From: Streptomyces aquilus
GTDB taxonomy: Bacteria > Actinomycetota > Actinomycetes > Streptomycetales > Streptomycetaceae
Reading direction: 5' to 3'
Assembly (NCBI RefSeq): GCF_003955715.1
Contig: NZ_CP034463.1
Span: 6,510,001 to 6,574,000 of the forward strand
DNA: 64,000 bases
Both the position numbers and the translations under genes were made by a program. The notes below the pieces were generated by a model. The model saw only the letters and a list, made by a program, of their open reading frames with translations. It was not told the DNA's origin and did not search any database. Positions 33,494 to 42,545 of this stretch are shown piece by piece. Each line of letters starts with the position of its first letter. Within the stretch, counting starts at the first letter, position 1.

Positions 33494-35808
33494 CCACGAA
33501 CACCCTGACCGCGGCGCCCGTCACCGACGCGGCGGCCCTCACCGGCAAGCGCCGCATCGCCTTCGCGTCGTACGTCGACGAGAACTACCTGCCCGGCTTC
33601 CTGACCCTCCTCAGGAGCCTCGCGCTGTCCAACCCGAGCGTGTGCGAGGACTTCGTCGTCCTCTACGACGACCTGCGCCCCGGCTCGATAGCCAGGATCC
33701 GCGCCCTGCACCCGCGGATCGTCCTCAAGCGCGTCAACGACACGCACTACGACGCGTACAAGAAGGGCGACCAGGACAACTACCTCGTCCGCAAGGCCTA
33801 CTTCATCCTCGACGTGTTCCGCATCCGGGAGTACGACACCGTCATCACCCTCGACACCGACATGGTGGTACTGGGCGATCTGCGCGAACTCCTGGAGCTG
33901 CGCGAGGGGTTGGCGGCCGTCCCGCAGTTCTTCTACGGGCAGCACAAGCTCAACTCGGGGCTCCTGGTCATCCAGCGCGAGTACCTGAGCGACGCGTTCT
34001 GCGCCAAGCTCGACAAGTGCGGCCGCTCCGGTGACTACGAGCTCGACAAGCACGACCAGGGCATCCTCAACGCCGTCCTCGACGGCGACTTCGTGCGCCT
34101 CGACCCGCGCTTCAACTTCGTCAAGCGGCGGCTCTCCGGCGACCTGCCCGTCCCGGACGACACCGCGATCCTGCACTTCACCGGCCGCCACAAGCCGTGG
34201 CAGGGCGGCGAGGCCGGGTACAGCCAGGCCGAGGACAAGTGGCGCGAGTACGAGCTGTCCGACGCCGCGTTCCAGGCGGCCTACCTGGAGTCCGGCGGCG
34301 GCCTCCACCACGACCTGGTCGTCCACTTCGGCATCCCGCACGTCCAGCGCACCGGCGACGTCGAGGTGGCCCGCAAGGTCGCCGCCGCGCACATCGCGAA
34401 CGGCGACTACCAGGACGCGGTCGACATCCTGAGCGGGGTCCGCATCCCGCTGGACGAGGCCTGGCCGCACGAGGTGCTCGGGCACGCCCTGATGAGCGTC
34501 TCCCGCTACGAGGAGGCCAAGGCCCAGCTGCTGCTGGCCACCGCCGCCCCGAACCGGGCCGCCACCGCCTACGCCCGGCTCGCACAGATGGCGTGGGTGC
34601 AGGGCGACCACACCGAGGCGCTGCGGTACGCCACCGCCGGTATCACCGTCGACCCGACGCACCGGCCGAGCCGGCTGTGGGCCCAGCGGGCCGCCGCCGT
34701 GCCCTCGCAGGAGCGGGGCAGTGCCGAGGACCAACTGGCCCACGTGGCCTTCTACATGGACCGGCAGGGCAACGCGGGCGACAAGCTCCTCCCGGAGACC
34801 GTCCGCCTCGCCTTCGGCCCCGACACCACGTCCCGCCGCTGGCACTCCGTCCACGCCCACCGCCTCTTCGACGAGGCGGCGCTGGAGCGCGTCAACGCCC
34901 GCCGGGGCCTGGTCATCGGCGGGGGCGGCCTGTTCATCCCGGACACCATGCCGAACGGCAACAGTGCCTGGCAGTGGAACGTCCCGGATGCCCTGCTCAA
35001 CCGCATCGACGTCCCGATCGCGGTCTTCGCCGTCGGCTTCAACGCCTTCGACGGCCAGTCCTACCGGGCCAACCGCTTCCGCGAGTCACTGCTCCACCTC
35101 GTCGAGCGCTCCGCCTTCTTCGGCCTGCGCAACCACGGTTCCATCGAGAAGGTCCGGGCCATGCTGCCCGCGCACCTGCACGACAAGGTCCGCTTCCAGC
35201 CCTGCCCCACCACGGTCATGCGCCAGCTGGTGGCGGGCTGGCAGGACCCGGCCGAGCGGGACGACACGATCCTGATCAACGCCGCCTACGACCGCGCGGG
35301 CCTGCGCTTCGGCCACGACTACGCCTACTTCCTCGCCCAAATGGCCCAGGCCGTACGGGACTTGGGGAAGTTCGGCGAGGTGAAGTGCGTGGCGCACTCG
35401 CTCGACGACGAGAAGATCGCCTTCGACCTGCGCCGCGAGCACGGCATCTCGATGCCCGTCATCCCGATGTACGACTTCGAGAACGACGAGATCCGCGACC
35501 TGTACGCCCGCACCAAGCTGGTCATCGGCATGCGCGGCCACGCCGGCATGATCCCGTTCGGTGTCGGCACGCCGATCATCAGCCTGATCTCGCACCCGAA
35601 GATGGCGTACTTCCTGCGGGACATCGAGCGCCCGGAGTGGGGCGTCTCGGTCCACGACCGCCACCTCGCCGCGAGGCTCGTGGAACGGGCGAAGGACCTC
35701 CTCGCCGACCACGCCAAGACGGTCGCCGACGTCCACGGCCGCCAGCAGGAGCTGTGGAAGGTCACCGAGGCGAACGCGGCCGACCTGCGGGTGATCCTGG
35801 GCTCGTGA
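33490..35808 (+). CDS. GT8 glycosyltransferase - TPR - polysaccharide pyruvyltransferase fusion
   Basis: 772 residues. N-terminal GT8-type domain (about 20-270): FASYVDENYLPGFLTLLRSL, metal-binding DTD (122-124) in TLDTDMVVLG, LNSGLLVIQ, and ILHFTGRHKPW. The middle (about 285-400) looks TPR-like (AAAHIANGDYQDAVDIL). The C-terminal domain (about 420-770) is polysaccharide-pyruvyltransferase-like: GNAGDKLLPE at 427, VIGGGGLFIPDT, FFGLRNHGS and VIGMRGHAGMIPFGVGTPII. It probably adds a hexose and a pyruvyl ketal to a surface polymer. Four-base overlap with the sialyltransferase-like gene; a terminator follows. Confidence 0.85.
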   Translation: MTTNTLTAAPVTDAAALTGKRRIAFASYVDENYLPGFLTLLRSLALSNPSVCEDFVVLYDDLRPGSIARIRALHPRIVLKRVNDTHYDAYKKGDQDNYLVRKAYFILDVFRIREYDTVITLDTDMVVLGDLRELLELREGLAAVPQFFYGQHKLNSGLLVIQREYLSDAFCAKLDKCGRSGDYELDKHDQGILNAVLDGDFVRLDPRFNFVKRRLSGDLPVPDDTAILHFTGRHKPWQGGEAGYSQAEDKWREYELSDAAFQAAYLESGGGLHHDLVVHFGIPHVQRTGDVEVARKVAAAHIANGDYQDAVDILSGVRIPLDEAWPHEVLGHALMSVSRYEEAKAQLLLATAAPNRAATAYARLAQMAWVQGDHTEALRYATAGITVDPTHRPSRLWAQRAAAVPSQERGSAEDQLAHVAFYMDRQGNAGDKLLPETVRLAFGPDTTSRRWHSVHAHRLFDEAALERVNARRGLVIGGGGLFIPDTMPNGNSAWQWNVPDALLNRIDVPIAVFAVGFNAFDGQSYRANRFRESLLHLVERSAFFGLRNHGSIEKVRAMLPAHLHDKVRFQPCPTTVMRQLVAGWQDPAERDDTILINAAYDRAGLRFGHDYAYFLAQMAQAVRDLGKFGEVKCVAHSLDDEKIAFDLRREHGISMPVIPMYDFENDEIRDLYARTKLVIGMRGHAGMIPFGVGTPIISLISHPKMAYFLRDIERPEWGVSVHDRHLAARLVERAKDLLADHAKTVADVHGRQQELWKVTEANAADLRVILGS

Positions 35809-35828
35809 CCCGGGGGAGCTGAGAGACC

Positions 35829-35856
35829 GCGGGCCCCCACGGCACAGGGGGCCCGC
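35829..35856 (+). terminator. Terminator
   Basis: Perfect 10-bp stem GCGGGCCCCC (35829-35838) / GGGGGCCCGC (35847-35856), 8-nt loop, 20 bp after the fusion glycosyltransferase gene. Confidence 0.75.
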
Positions 35857-35872
35857 ACCTCGCCCGGGCGGC

Positions 35873-36181
35873 TCAGTCCTCCGGGAGGGTTTCCAGCACC
35901 AGGTCGACGGCCTCCCGCGCCGTCGTCACCCGGCCCACCGCGTCCTGCCGGGTCGGGCCCATCACGAAGTACGTGCCGCCGTACTCGGACAGCACGAAGC
36001 GGGCGTCCCAGGTCCACGGGTACTCGGGCGTGCGGCTGAAGTGCAGCTCGCCCATCCCGATCCAGGGAAACCGGCGCCGCAGTCGGGGCTCCGCCCAGGC
36101 CAGGTCCAGCAACTCCGCCCGTACGCGCCCGTCGGCCCGTGCCCTGCGCCAGCCCTCCGCCACCGCCGCATTCGTGTCCAC
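35873..36181 (-). CDS. Small DUF6193-like protein
   Basis: 102 residues from a GTG at 36181. The core AWAEPRLRRRFPWIGMGELH and FSRTPEYPWTWDARFVLS resembles the C-terminal part of DUF6193 proteins as I remember them; the family is larger, so this may be a short or truncated member. Function unknown. It abuts the methyltransferase gene (7-bp gap) on the same strand and may ride on that transcript without a role in the polymer. Confidence 0.6.
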   Translation of the reverse strand: MDTNAAVAEGWRRARADGRVRAELLDLAWAEPRLRRRFPWIGMGELHFSRTPEYPWTWDARFVLSEYGGTYFVMGPTRQDAVGRVTTAREAVDLVLETLPED

Positions 36182-36188
36182 GGGGCCA

Positions 36189-37160
36189 TCATCGGCGGCC
36201 GACGGTCCTGCGCACCAGCTTGTCCAGGAACGACGGCTCCTTGGCGTAGGCCTTCTTCAGCTGCTCGAAGTGATCCGCCCGGGTGCGGCTCAGATACTCG
36301 TCCGACTGGAGCGGCTTGGCTATGGACCAGGCCCGCCGGTGCTGGCCGTCGTAGTGGGCGACGTACGCCTTCGACAGCTCCAGGACGGACTTGAAGGGGA
36401 TGCCGCCGGTGTGGTCGCGGTCGATCCTGTCCTGGACGGCGGAGATGAGCGCGAGCTTCTCGTCGACCGTGTAGTCGTCCTCGGTGATCCGCTTGAGGAC
36501 GTCCGCCGGGACCGGCTTCGTCACCTCGAAGGCGAGCGTGGAGCGGATCGGCGGCCCGGCGATCTCGATGTACGGCAGCAGCGCGCCGGTGCTGTGGTGC
36601 AGCCACGGCAGCCGGGGACCGGCGAAGTCCTGGTGCAGGACGACCGTGCCGACCTGCATCCGGCTCAGGAACCGCTCCGAGACGCAGCGGAAGACCCGGG
36701 CCGTCTTGGCGATGTCGATGTGCAGGAACTCCACCGGGGTGGTGTCCTCCGGGTCCGAGGTCTGCCACAGGTCACCGGCGTGGATCTCGATGAAGGGCAG
36801 GAACGGGCCGAGGCGGCGCTCGAAGTCGGCCAGGAAGGAGTTGTCGTCGTCCGGCTTGTGACCGGAGTCGAAGAACTTCTCCGAGGCGAACGTGCCCTTG
36901 CCGACGCGGAAGAAGTCGTACGCGTGCAGCCGGCTCTTCCGCGTGTCGAACACGGGGCTCTCGCTCAGCCCCAGCGCGAGGGCGTACGTCGAGCCGCCGC
37001 CCCCGGAACCGAGTTCGACGATCTGCCCCTGGCCCGTGAGGTGGTGGCGCCCCAGCAGGTACAGGAATTCCAGCTCCCAGGTGCTGCACTGGGTGTACGG
37101 GAGGTTCTCCGGCAGCTCGACGCTGTCGAAGAGGGAGTAGAGCCGGCCGAGCTTCGTCAT
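36189..37160 (-). CDS. Class I SAM-dependent methyltransferase in the glycopolymer locus
   Basis: 323 residues from the ATG at 37160. SAM motif I is GQIVELGSGGGGSTYALALG (about 45-64), followed by RLHAYDFFRVGKGTFASEKF and an acidic strand EFLHIDIAKTARVF, then VGTVVLHQDF. The C-terminal 120 residues are helical and may hold an acceptor-binding domain. The start was set past an in-frame 22-codon extension with no matching features. It lies 138 bp downstream of the polysialyltransferase-like gene; the gap is relatively AT-rich and could carry its own promoter. Confidence 0.8.
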   Translation of the reverse strand: MTKLGRLYSLFDSVELPENLPYTQCSTWELEFLYLLGRHHLTGQGQIVELGSGGGGSTYALALGLSESPVFDTRKSRLHAYDFFRVGKGTFASEKFFDSGHKPDDDNSFLADFERRLGPFLPFIEIHAGDLWQTSDPEDTTPVEFLHIDIAKTARVFRCVSERFLSRMQVGTVVLHQDFAGPRLPWLHHSTGALLPYIEIAGPPIRSTLAFEVTKPVPADVLKRITEDDYTVDEKLALISAVQDRIDRDHTGGIPFKSVLELSKAYVAHYDGQHRRAWSIAKPLQSDEYLSRTRADHFEQLKKAYAKEPSFLDKLVRRTVGRR

Positions 37161-37298
37161 GAGGGCCTCACGGGATTCGGAGAGCGGTGCCCGTGATCCT
37201 AGGGACCTCGAACACCGCTTCACCATTGAATCAACGGAGTAACTCGATCATTGGGCTGTATTTCCATGCCCTTTCCGGGGAGTTCATGTCCGATTCGC

Positions 37299-38627
37299 TC
37301 AGCGCTTCACGGCCTTCTTCAGCGCCCGGGCCTGACGGACGACCCGGCGGGCCGTCGAGTTGTGCGGCAGGAACGCCAGCCGCTCCGGGATACCGCCGGG
37401 CAGGCCCAGCGAGGTGAGGCGCTTCTTCCTGAAGTAGCGCTGGGTGCGCGGGCGCAGCCGCTTGGCGAGGTACTTCTCCGCCGTCGCGCGCCGCGCGGGG
37501 TAGATGCGGTCCTGCTGGGTGAATCCGACCGCGGCGATCAGCTCGGTCAACTCCTCGGCGGGCAAGGGCTCCTCGCCCTTGCGCTGCTCCAGGTCCGGCA
37601 GCACCGCGTCGGCCAGCACCACCGGGACGCGGTTGCTGTTCTGGTACGGGGTCAGCCGGTCCAGCAGCGTCTCGGTGCCGATGCGGGCGACCGGGAGGTC
37701 GTAGAACTCGGCGGCCGTGAACAGGGCCGTGGAGAAGCAGCCGACGACCAGTCCGGGGCGGGCCTTCTCGAAGAGCACCTCGGCGAGGACGGGAGTGTCG
37801 AGGACGGTGAGGTCGACGCCCAGCTTCTCCGCCTCCGTCTCCAGGGCCCGGCTGAAGCGGGCCGGTGCGGTGGGGTGCGGTTTGAACACGACGGACCGGT
37901 GCCCGCGGTCGACCGCGCCGCGCAGCATCCGCACGTGCAGGTTCTCCTCCTGGTCCGCGGAGAGGATGTTCAGCGCGGACAGGTACTGGCCCAGCAGCAG
38001 CGCCGAGTTGTCGGGCAGTACCGGCAAGTCCTCGACGGTGTCGGCGAGTTCGCGGAGGACCTTCAGGAAGGCGCCCGTCGGGACGATCTGGGCGGGCACG
38101 TCGAACTCGGTGAGCAGCAGGGGCGTGAGGCCCGGCACCAGGTCCAGGTGGAGCAGGCGGCGGACGCGCGTGCCGACCAGCGGGTCGAGCTTGTTGCGGG
38201 TCGGGCCGTAGCTCATCAGGCCGTCCGCGTAGACGTGCACGGGGGCGCCGGTGAACAGCTGGGCCACGGTCAGTGCCGGGGTGACCTGGATGGACTCCAG
38301 GACCAGCTCCACCCGGTCGTCCCCGAGCCCCCACAGCAGCCGCAGATAACGCTCGAAGAGCGGGATGTCGTCGGCGCGCGGCGTCCAGGCACCGGGGTGG
38401 AAGGGGCGGATGGCCTCGTTCCAGGACAGCACCGCGTCGAAGTGGGCGCGCAGCGGCTCGAAGCCGGGCATCCGGTCGAGCGGGAGCGTGGTCTCGGGGG
38501 TCGCCGAGTTGTTGAACACCAGCAGCACCCGGCGCTCGGCCTCGTCGAAGAGGTCGGAGTCGACGGCGGCGGCCAGCGTGGCCGCCCCGTACAGCGTGGA
38601 GGCGCAGAAGATCTGGGTCGTGGGCAT
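37299..38627 (-). CDS. Polysialyltransferase-family glycosyltransferase (alpha-2,8-polyST-like)
   Basis: 442 residues from the ATG at 38627. It opens TTQIFCASTLYGAATLAAAV, then RVLLVFNNSATPETTLPLDR, the pattern of actinobacterial proteins assigned to the bacterial polysialyltransferase family. Family donor-site elements are present: an ADG acidic-Gly motif (VHVYADGLMSYGPT), the HP motif (SVVFKPHPTAPARFS) and a Ser/Thr pair in VVGCFSTALFTAAEF. It is expected to transfer a CMP-activated nonulosonic acid to a growing chain in the cytoplasm. It starts one base after the GT2 stop (TGAGATG), so the two are coupled. Confidence 0.82.
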   Translation of the reverse strand: MPTTQIFCASTLYGAATLAAAVDSDLFDEAERRVLLVFNNSATPETTLPLDRMPGFEPLRAHFDAVLSWNEAIRPFHPGAWTPRADDIPLFERYLRLLWGLGDDRVELVLESIQVTPALTVAQLFTGAPVHVYADGLMSYGPTRNKLDPLVGTRVRRLLHLDLVPGLTPLLLTEFDVPAQIVPTGAFLKVLRELADTVEDLPVLPDNSALLLGQYLSALNILSADQEENLHVRMLRGAVDRGHRSVVFKPHPTAPARFSRALETEAEKLGVDLTVLDTPVLAEVLFEKARPGLVVGCFSTALFTAAEFYDLPVARIGTETLLDRLTPYQNSNRVPVVLADAVLPDLEQRKGEEPLPAEELTELIAAVGFTQQDRIYPARRATAEKYLAKRLRPRTQRYFRKKRLTSLGLPGGIPERLAFLPHNSTARRVVRQARALKKAVKR

Positions 38628-38628
38628 C

Positions 38629-39615
38629 TCAGGCAGCCGCCTTCGCTGTGCTGATCCTGCGCCGCAGCCGCCGCAGCTTGGCGGAGCGGCGCAGGTCCAT
38701 CGTGTCGAGTACCTCGCCGAGCATGTCCTGCGGCATCCGCTTGATCGCCGCCGCACTGCGCGTGCGCAGCTCCTTGGCGACGGCCGGCTCCCACTTGGCC
38801 TCGTCGGAGAGATGGTGGGCGATGATCGCGCAGTAGGTGCGCACGGCCTTGGGGAGCAGCTTGTCCGCGTCCCGGTCGGCGGCCGTCTCCTCGATGACCT
38901 GGTCGAAGGCCCGGATGAAGTCCAGCTGGCGGGCGTCGCCGATCTGCGTGAGCGAGGACGCCACCCCGCGCCGGTAGAACACGCCCAGCAGGCTCACCAC
39001 GGCGAACGACTCGGCCTCGCGGTGCAGCTTCCAGATCCAGGGCCGGTCCTCGGCGGTCCGCAGCCCGTCCGTGAAGTGCAGCAGCCCCTTGTCGAGGAGC
39101 CGGCGGTGATACACCCCCGCCCACGCGTACGCGTAGTCCACGGACGTCGTCCGGTCGGCGGGCAGGATCGCGTCGCGCGGGTTGAGCACCGCACCGCGCA
39201 GCCCGACCGGGGCGCGGTGCACGGACCGCGCGCGGGCGGTCGCCTGCACATGGTCGGTCCGTACGAAGTCGCAGCCCATCCCCTCGATGGCGGCCACCAG
39301 CTCGGCGAAGTAGCCCGGCGCGAGCCAGTCGTCGCCGTCCAGGAAGGTCAGGTACTCGCCGGTCGCCGCGTCGAGGCCGGTGTTGCGGGCGGTGGCGAGA
39401 CCCCCGTTCGTCTCATGGCGGATATATCTCACCCGCGCGACATCCGAAAGCGACTCGGCCGCCCGTTCGAGAATGGCGGGCGTTTCATCCTTCGATTTGT
39501 CGTCGACGAGGATGAACTCGAAGTCGCTCCGGGCGTTGAGCCGCAGACTTCTGAGGGTTTCCGGGGCGTATTGCTGCACGTTGTAGAACGGCACGATCAC
39601 GGAGAGCTTTGGCAC
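38629..39615 (-). CDS. GT2-family glycosyltransferase
   Basis: 328 residues from the GTG at 39615. A GT-A fold with the standard series KLSVIVPFYNVQQYAPETLR, FILVDDKSKDETP, NGGLATARNTGLDAATGEYL and FLDGDDWLAPGYF (DxD-type metal site). It transfers a sugar from an NDP donor; the C-terminal helical 120 residues may bind acceptor or membrane. First gene of the leftward unit followed by the polysialyltransferase-like gene and a methyltransferase. A long upstream in-frame extension lacks family features and was excluded; no strong ribosome-binding site precedes the chosen start. Confidence 0.9.
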   Translation of the reverse strand: MPKLSVIVPFYNVQQYAPETLRSLRLNARSDFEFILVDDKSKDETPAILERAAESLSDVARVRYIRHETNGGLATARNTGLDAATGEYLTFLDGDDWLAPGYFAELVAAIEGMGCDFVRTDHVQATARARSVHRAPVGLRGAVLNPRDAILPADRTTSVDYAYAWAGVYHRRLLDKGLLHFTDGLRTAEDRPWIWKLHREAESFAVVSLLGVFYRRGVASSLTQIGDARQLDFIRAFDQVIEETAADRDADKLLPKAVRTYCAIIAHHLSDEAKWEPAVAKELRTRSAAAIKRMPQDMLGEVLDTMDLRRSAKLRRLRRRISTAKAAA

Positions 39616-39813
39616 CCGAGAAACGCTAGAAGGCCGTCCGGCAGGGCAACTTGACGCCGATGGTACGGAGGGTGAACTCGATGTGTCGGAATGGTGCATC
39701 CCATGTACTTCCGGGGCTTTGACGGGCCAGTTCGGTTCTCGGTGGGCTGTTGTTAACTTTTCGTTGATTCGCGGTTGGGCCACACCTAGGAATTGCTTCC
39801 TAGCGTCTTCGAC
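39616..39813. promoter_or_regulatory. Divergent promoter region of the glycopolymer locus
   Basis: 198 bp between the divergent GT2 and DUF6716-type genes, with an AT-richer core around 39745-39800 (TGTTAACTTTTCGTTGATTC). It must supply promoters for both flanking operons, but I cannot assign precise -35/-10 boxes. Confidence 0.45.
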
Positions 39814-41181
39814 GTGCCAGCAAGTACGCCAGCAACTTCAACGACGCCGCTGCGAATCGCGGTCCTCGCGGACTCCGACACCCGCTGGAAATGGGGTGCG
39901 CTGACCGCCCATCGCATCGCACCGCGTGACGACGCGCAAGAGGCCCTCAGTCTGAGCGGCTTCCTGCTGCGCGGCCGCGCCACCCCCACCCCGCGCCAGC
40001 TCGCGGAGGTCGGGGTCGAGGCCGAGTCGCTGCGCGAGGTGACGTCGGTGGAGTTCCTGCGGGCGATGGCCGAGGAGTCGTACGACATCGTCGTGCTCGC
40101 CCTCGTGGGCGGGGGCGTGCAGGCGATGCTGCACGGTCTGAAGCGGGTGTGGGAGGGGCGGGCGGATCGCCCCGTCGTCGTCACCGGCTATGTCGGCGTC
40201 GTCTACGAGAAGCTCGCGGACGGACTGCTGCTGCGGCACGGCGCGGATCTGGTGCTGGCCAACTCCCGTCAGGACGCGGAGCGTTTCCGGTCCGTGTACG
40301 AGGGGGTCGGCGCCGACGCCTCGGCGGTGACCGAAGTGGCGCTGCCGTTCCTGGGCGGTGCGGCCTACGAGGGCGCTGCATCGTCCCGGGGGACAACCCC
40401 CGGACCCCCGGCCGAACGCCGCCCGTACACCGTGGTGTTCGCCGTCCAGCCGTCCGTGCCGGACAGCCGCAAGGACCGTACGTATCTGCTCAACCGGCTG
40501 ATCAAGCATGCCCGGTTGCACCCCGAGCGCGAGGTGCTGCTGAAGCTGCGCTCCAAGCCGGGGGAGCACACCACGCACATCGAGGAGCAGCCGTACCAGA
40601 AGCTCGTCCAGCGGCTGGCTCCGCCGCCCAACTTCCGTCTCGTGTACGGGAACATGGGCGAGGTCCTGGACCGCACGGACCTGCTGGTGACCATCAGCTC
40701 GACGGCGGCTCTCGAATCCCTGCACCGGCGCATCCCGACGGTCGTCCTGACCGACCTGGGCGTGCGCGAGGTCCTCGGCAACCACCACTTCGTCGGCTCG
40801 GGGTGCCTCGCCTCCTGGGACCAGCTCGACGACGGGCACCGGCCGTCGCCGGACCCGGAGTGGGTGGCGCGGCAGGGGGTCGTGGCGGACGGTTCGTACG
40901 CCACCGCCTTCGACGCGGCGCGGGAGCGGATCGCGAAGCTGCTGGCCGGCGCGCTGCCGCCGCTGACGCCGTACTACACGCCGGCGACCGCGCCCGGCTA
41001 TCTGCCCGGGATTCTGGCCCGTCATCACCTCGGCCCCGACGGCAGTCCGCTGCCGGGGGCTCCCGCCGCGGACAAGGAGCCCGGCGCCGTCCGGCAGATC
41101 GTGCGGCGGGCTGCGCGGGGCGCGTATCGGCACGGGGTGCAGCGGGTGGCTCCCGTCATCCGGCGGATGGGGGAGCTGTGA
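39814..41181 (+). CDS. Putative glycosyltransferase (DUF6716-like, GT-B/polyST style)
   Basis: 455 residues from the GTG at 39814. The N-terminal half opens IAVLADSDTRWKWGALTAHR and has VVVTGYVGVVYEKLADGLLL and LVLANSRQDAERF; the second half has VVFAVQPSVPDSRKDR, EVLLKLRSKPGEHTTHIEEQ, RLVYGNMGEVLDRTDLLVTI and a SSTAALESL motif, the layout of a two-domain GT-B transferase. I recall such proteins annotated as DUF6716 putative glycosyltransferases. It heads the rightward operon with the nonulosonic acid synthesis genes. Substrates unknown. Confidence 0.75.
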   Translation: MPASTPATSTTPLRIAVLADSDTRWKWGALTAHRIAPRDDAQEALSLSGFLLRGRATPTPRQLAEVGVEAESLREVTSVEFLRAMAEESYDIVVLALVGGGVQAMLHGLKRVWEGRADRPVVVTGYVGVVYEKLADGLLLRHGADLVLANSRQDAERFRSVYEGVGADASAVTEVALPFLGGAAYEGAASSRGTTPGPPAERRPYTVVFAVQPSVPDSRKDRTYLLNRLIKHARLHPEREVLLKLRSKPGEHTTHIEEQPYQKLVQRLAPPPNFRLVYGNMGEVLDRTDLLVTISSTAALESLHRRIPTVVLTDLGVREVLGNHHFVGSGCLASWDQLDDGHRPSPDPEWVARQGVVADGSYATAFDAARERIAKLLAGALPPLTPYYTPATAPGYLPGILARHHLGPDGSPLPGAPAADKEPGAVRQIVRRAARGAYRHGVQRVAPVIRRMGEL

Positions 41182-41214
41182 GCACCTACGAGAGTGCCGG
41201 GGCCGGCCGTGTTG

Positions 41215-41260
41215 CGGGTGCGGCGCCGTCGGGGCTTGTCGCGCGGTTCCCCGCGCCCCT
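41215..41260. repeat. Dispersed GC-rich repeat, copy C
   Basis: Same 46-bp unit as at 11720, in the same orientation, in the 131-bp gap before the CMP-sugar synthetase gene. It is followed by a short GGCGGCTCCGCCGCC hairpin at about 41266-41280. Confidence 0.8.
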
Positions 41261-41312
41261 TGAAGGCGGCTCCGCCGCCCCCTTCCAGAACCCTGCGCTA
41301 GGAGTGCAAGCC

Positions 41313-42530
41313 ATGTCCAACCCGTCGGTACGCCGCGTTCTTGCGGTCATCCCCGCGCGCGGCGGCTCCAAGGGCGTGCCCGCGAAGAACCTCGCCCCCG
41401 TCGGTGGCGTGCCGCTCGTGGCGCGGGCCGTGCGGGAGTGCCGGGCGACCCGGCTCGTGACCGACGTCGTCGTCTCCACCGACGACCAGGCCATCGCCAC
41501 CGCGGCCCGTGAGGCCGGCGCCGAGGTCGTGCTGCGGCCCGCCGCCATCGCCGGGGACACGGCGACCTCCGAGGCGGCCGTGCTGCACGCCATGGACACC
41601 CACGAGGCGCTGCACGGCGCGGCCGTCGACGTGGTGATGCTCGTGCAGTGCACCAGCCCCTTCATCGTCCGTGAGGACGTCGAAGCGGTCGCCGCGGCGG
41701 TCGTCGAGGGCGGGGCCGACACCGCGGTGACCGTCGCGCCCTTCCACGGCTTCATCTGGCGCGACGAGGTCGACTCCACGCAGGAGACCGGGGGTTACGG
41801 CGTCAATCACGACAAGGCCTACCGCCCGCGCCGCCAGGAGCGCCCCCAGGACCTGCTGGAGACCGGCGCCGCCTACGCGATGGACGCGGCCGGCTTCCGC
41901 AAGCACCAGCACCGCTTCTTCGGTCGCACCGAGCTCGTACGGACCGACCCCGCACGGGTGCTGGAGATCGACGACCCGCACGACCTCGCCCGGGCACGGG
42001 CCCTCGCGCCCCTGTTCGACGCCGACCGCCCCGGCGCGCTGCCGTCCTTCGCGGACGTCGACGCGGTCGTACTGGACTTCGACGGCACCCAGACAGACGA
42101 CCGGGTGCTGATCGACGCCGATGGAAAGGAGTTCGTCTCCGTGCACCGCGGCGACGGACTCGGCATCGCGGCCCTGCGCAAGTCGGGCCTGAAGATGCTG
42201 ATCCTCTCCACGGAGCAGAACCCGGTCGTCGCCGCCCGCGCACGGAAACTCAAGATCCCCGTGCTGCACGGCATCGACCGGAAGGACCTCGCCCTCAAGC
42301 AGTGGTGCGAGGAGCAGGGCATCGCGCCCGAGCGCGTGCTCTACGTCGGCAACGACGTCAACGACCTCCCGTGCTTCGCCCTCGTGGGCTGGCCCGTGGC
42401 GGTCGCGAGCGCCCACGACGTGGTACGCGGCGCCGCCCGTGCGGTCACCACCGTCCCCGGTGGCGACGGCGCGATCCGAGAGATCGCCAGCTGGATCCTC
42501 GGCCCCTCTCTCGACTCCCTCGACAAGTAA
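41313..42530 (+). CDS. neuA: CMP-nonulosonate cytidylyltransferase fused to HAD phosphatase
   Basis: 405 residues. Domain 1 (about 5-230) is an acylneuraminate cytidylyltransferase: IPARGGSKGVPAKNL nucleotide-binding loop, VVVSTDDQAIA and LVQCTSPFIVREDVE. Domain 2 (about 245-405) is a KdsC-like HAD phosphatase: nucleophile in LDFDGTQTDDRV, LSTEQNPVVAARA, and the metal-binding VGNDVNDLPCF. It activates the nine-carbon acid as the CMP-sugar, and the second domain can remove the 9-phosphate left by a phosphate-dependent synthase. The ATG at 41313 follows GGAG. It precedes neuB by 15 bp. Confidence 0.9.
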   Translation: MSNPSVRRVLAVIPARGGSKGVPAKNLAPVGGVPLVARAVRECRATRLVTDVVVSTDDQAIATAAREAGAEVVLRPAAIAGDTATSEAAVLHAMDTHEALHGAAVDVVMLVQCTSPFIVREDVEAVAAAVVEGGADTAVTVAPFHGFIWRDEVDSTQETGGYGVNHDKAYRPRRQERPQDLLETGAAYAMDAAGFRKHQHRFFGRTELVRTDPARVLEIDDPHDLARARALAPLFDADRPGALPSFADVDAVVLDFDGTQTDDRVLIDADGKEFVSVHRGDGLGIAALRKSGLKMLILSTEQNPVVAARARKLKIPVLHGIDRKDLALKQWCEEQGIAPERVLYVGNDVNDLPCFALVGWPVAVASAHDVVRGAARAVTTVPGGDGAIREIASWILGPSLDSLDK

Positions 42531-42545
42531 GGAACGTCTGTAGCC

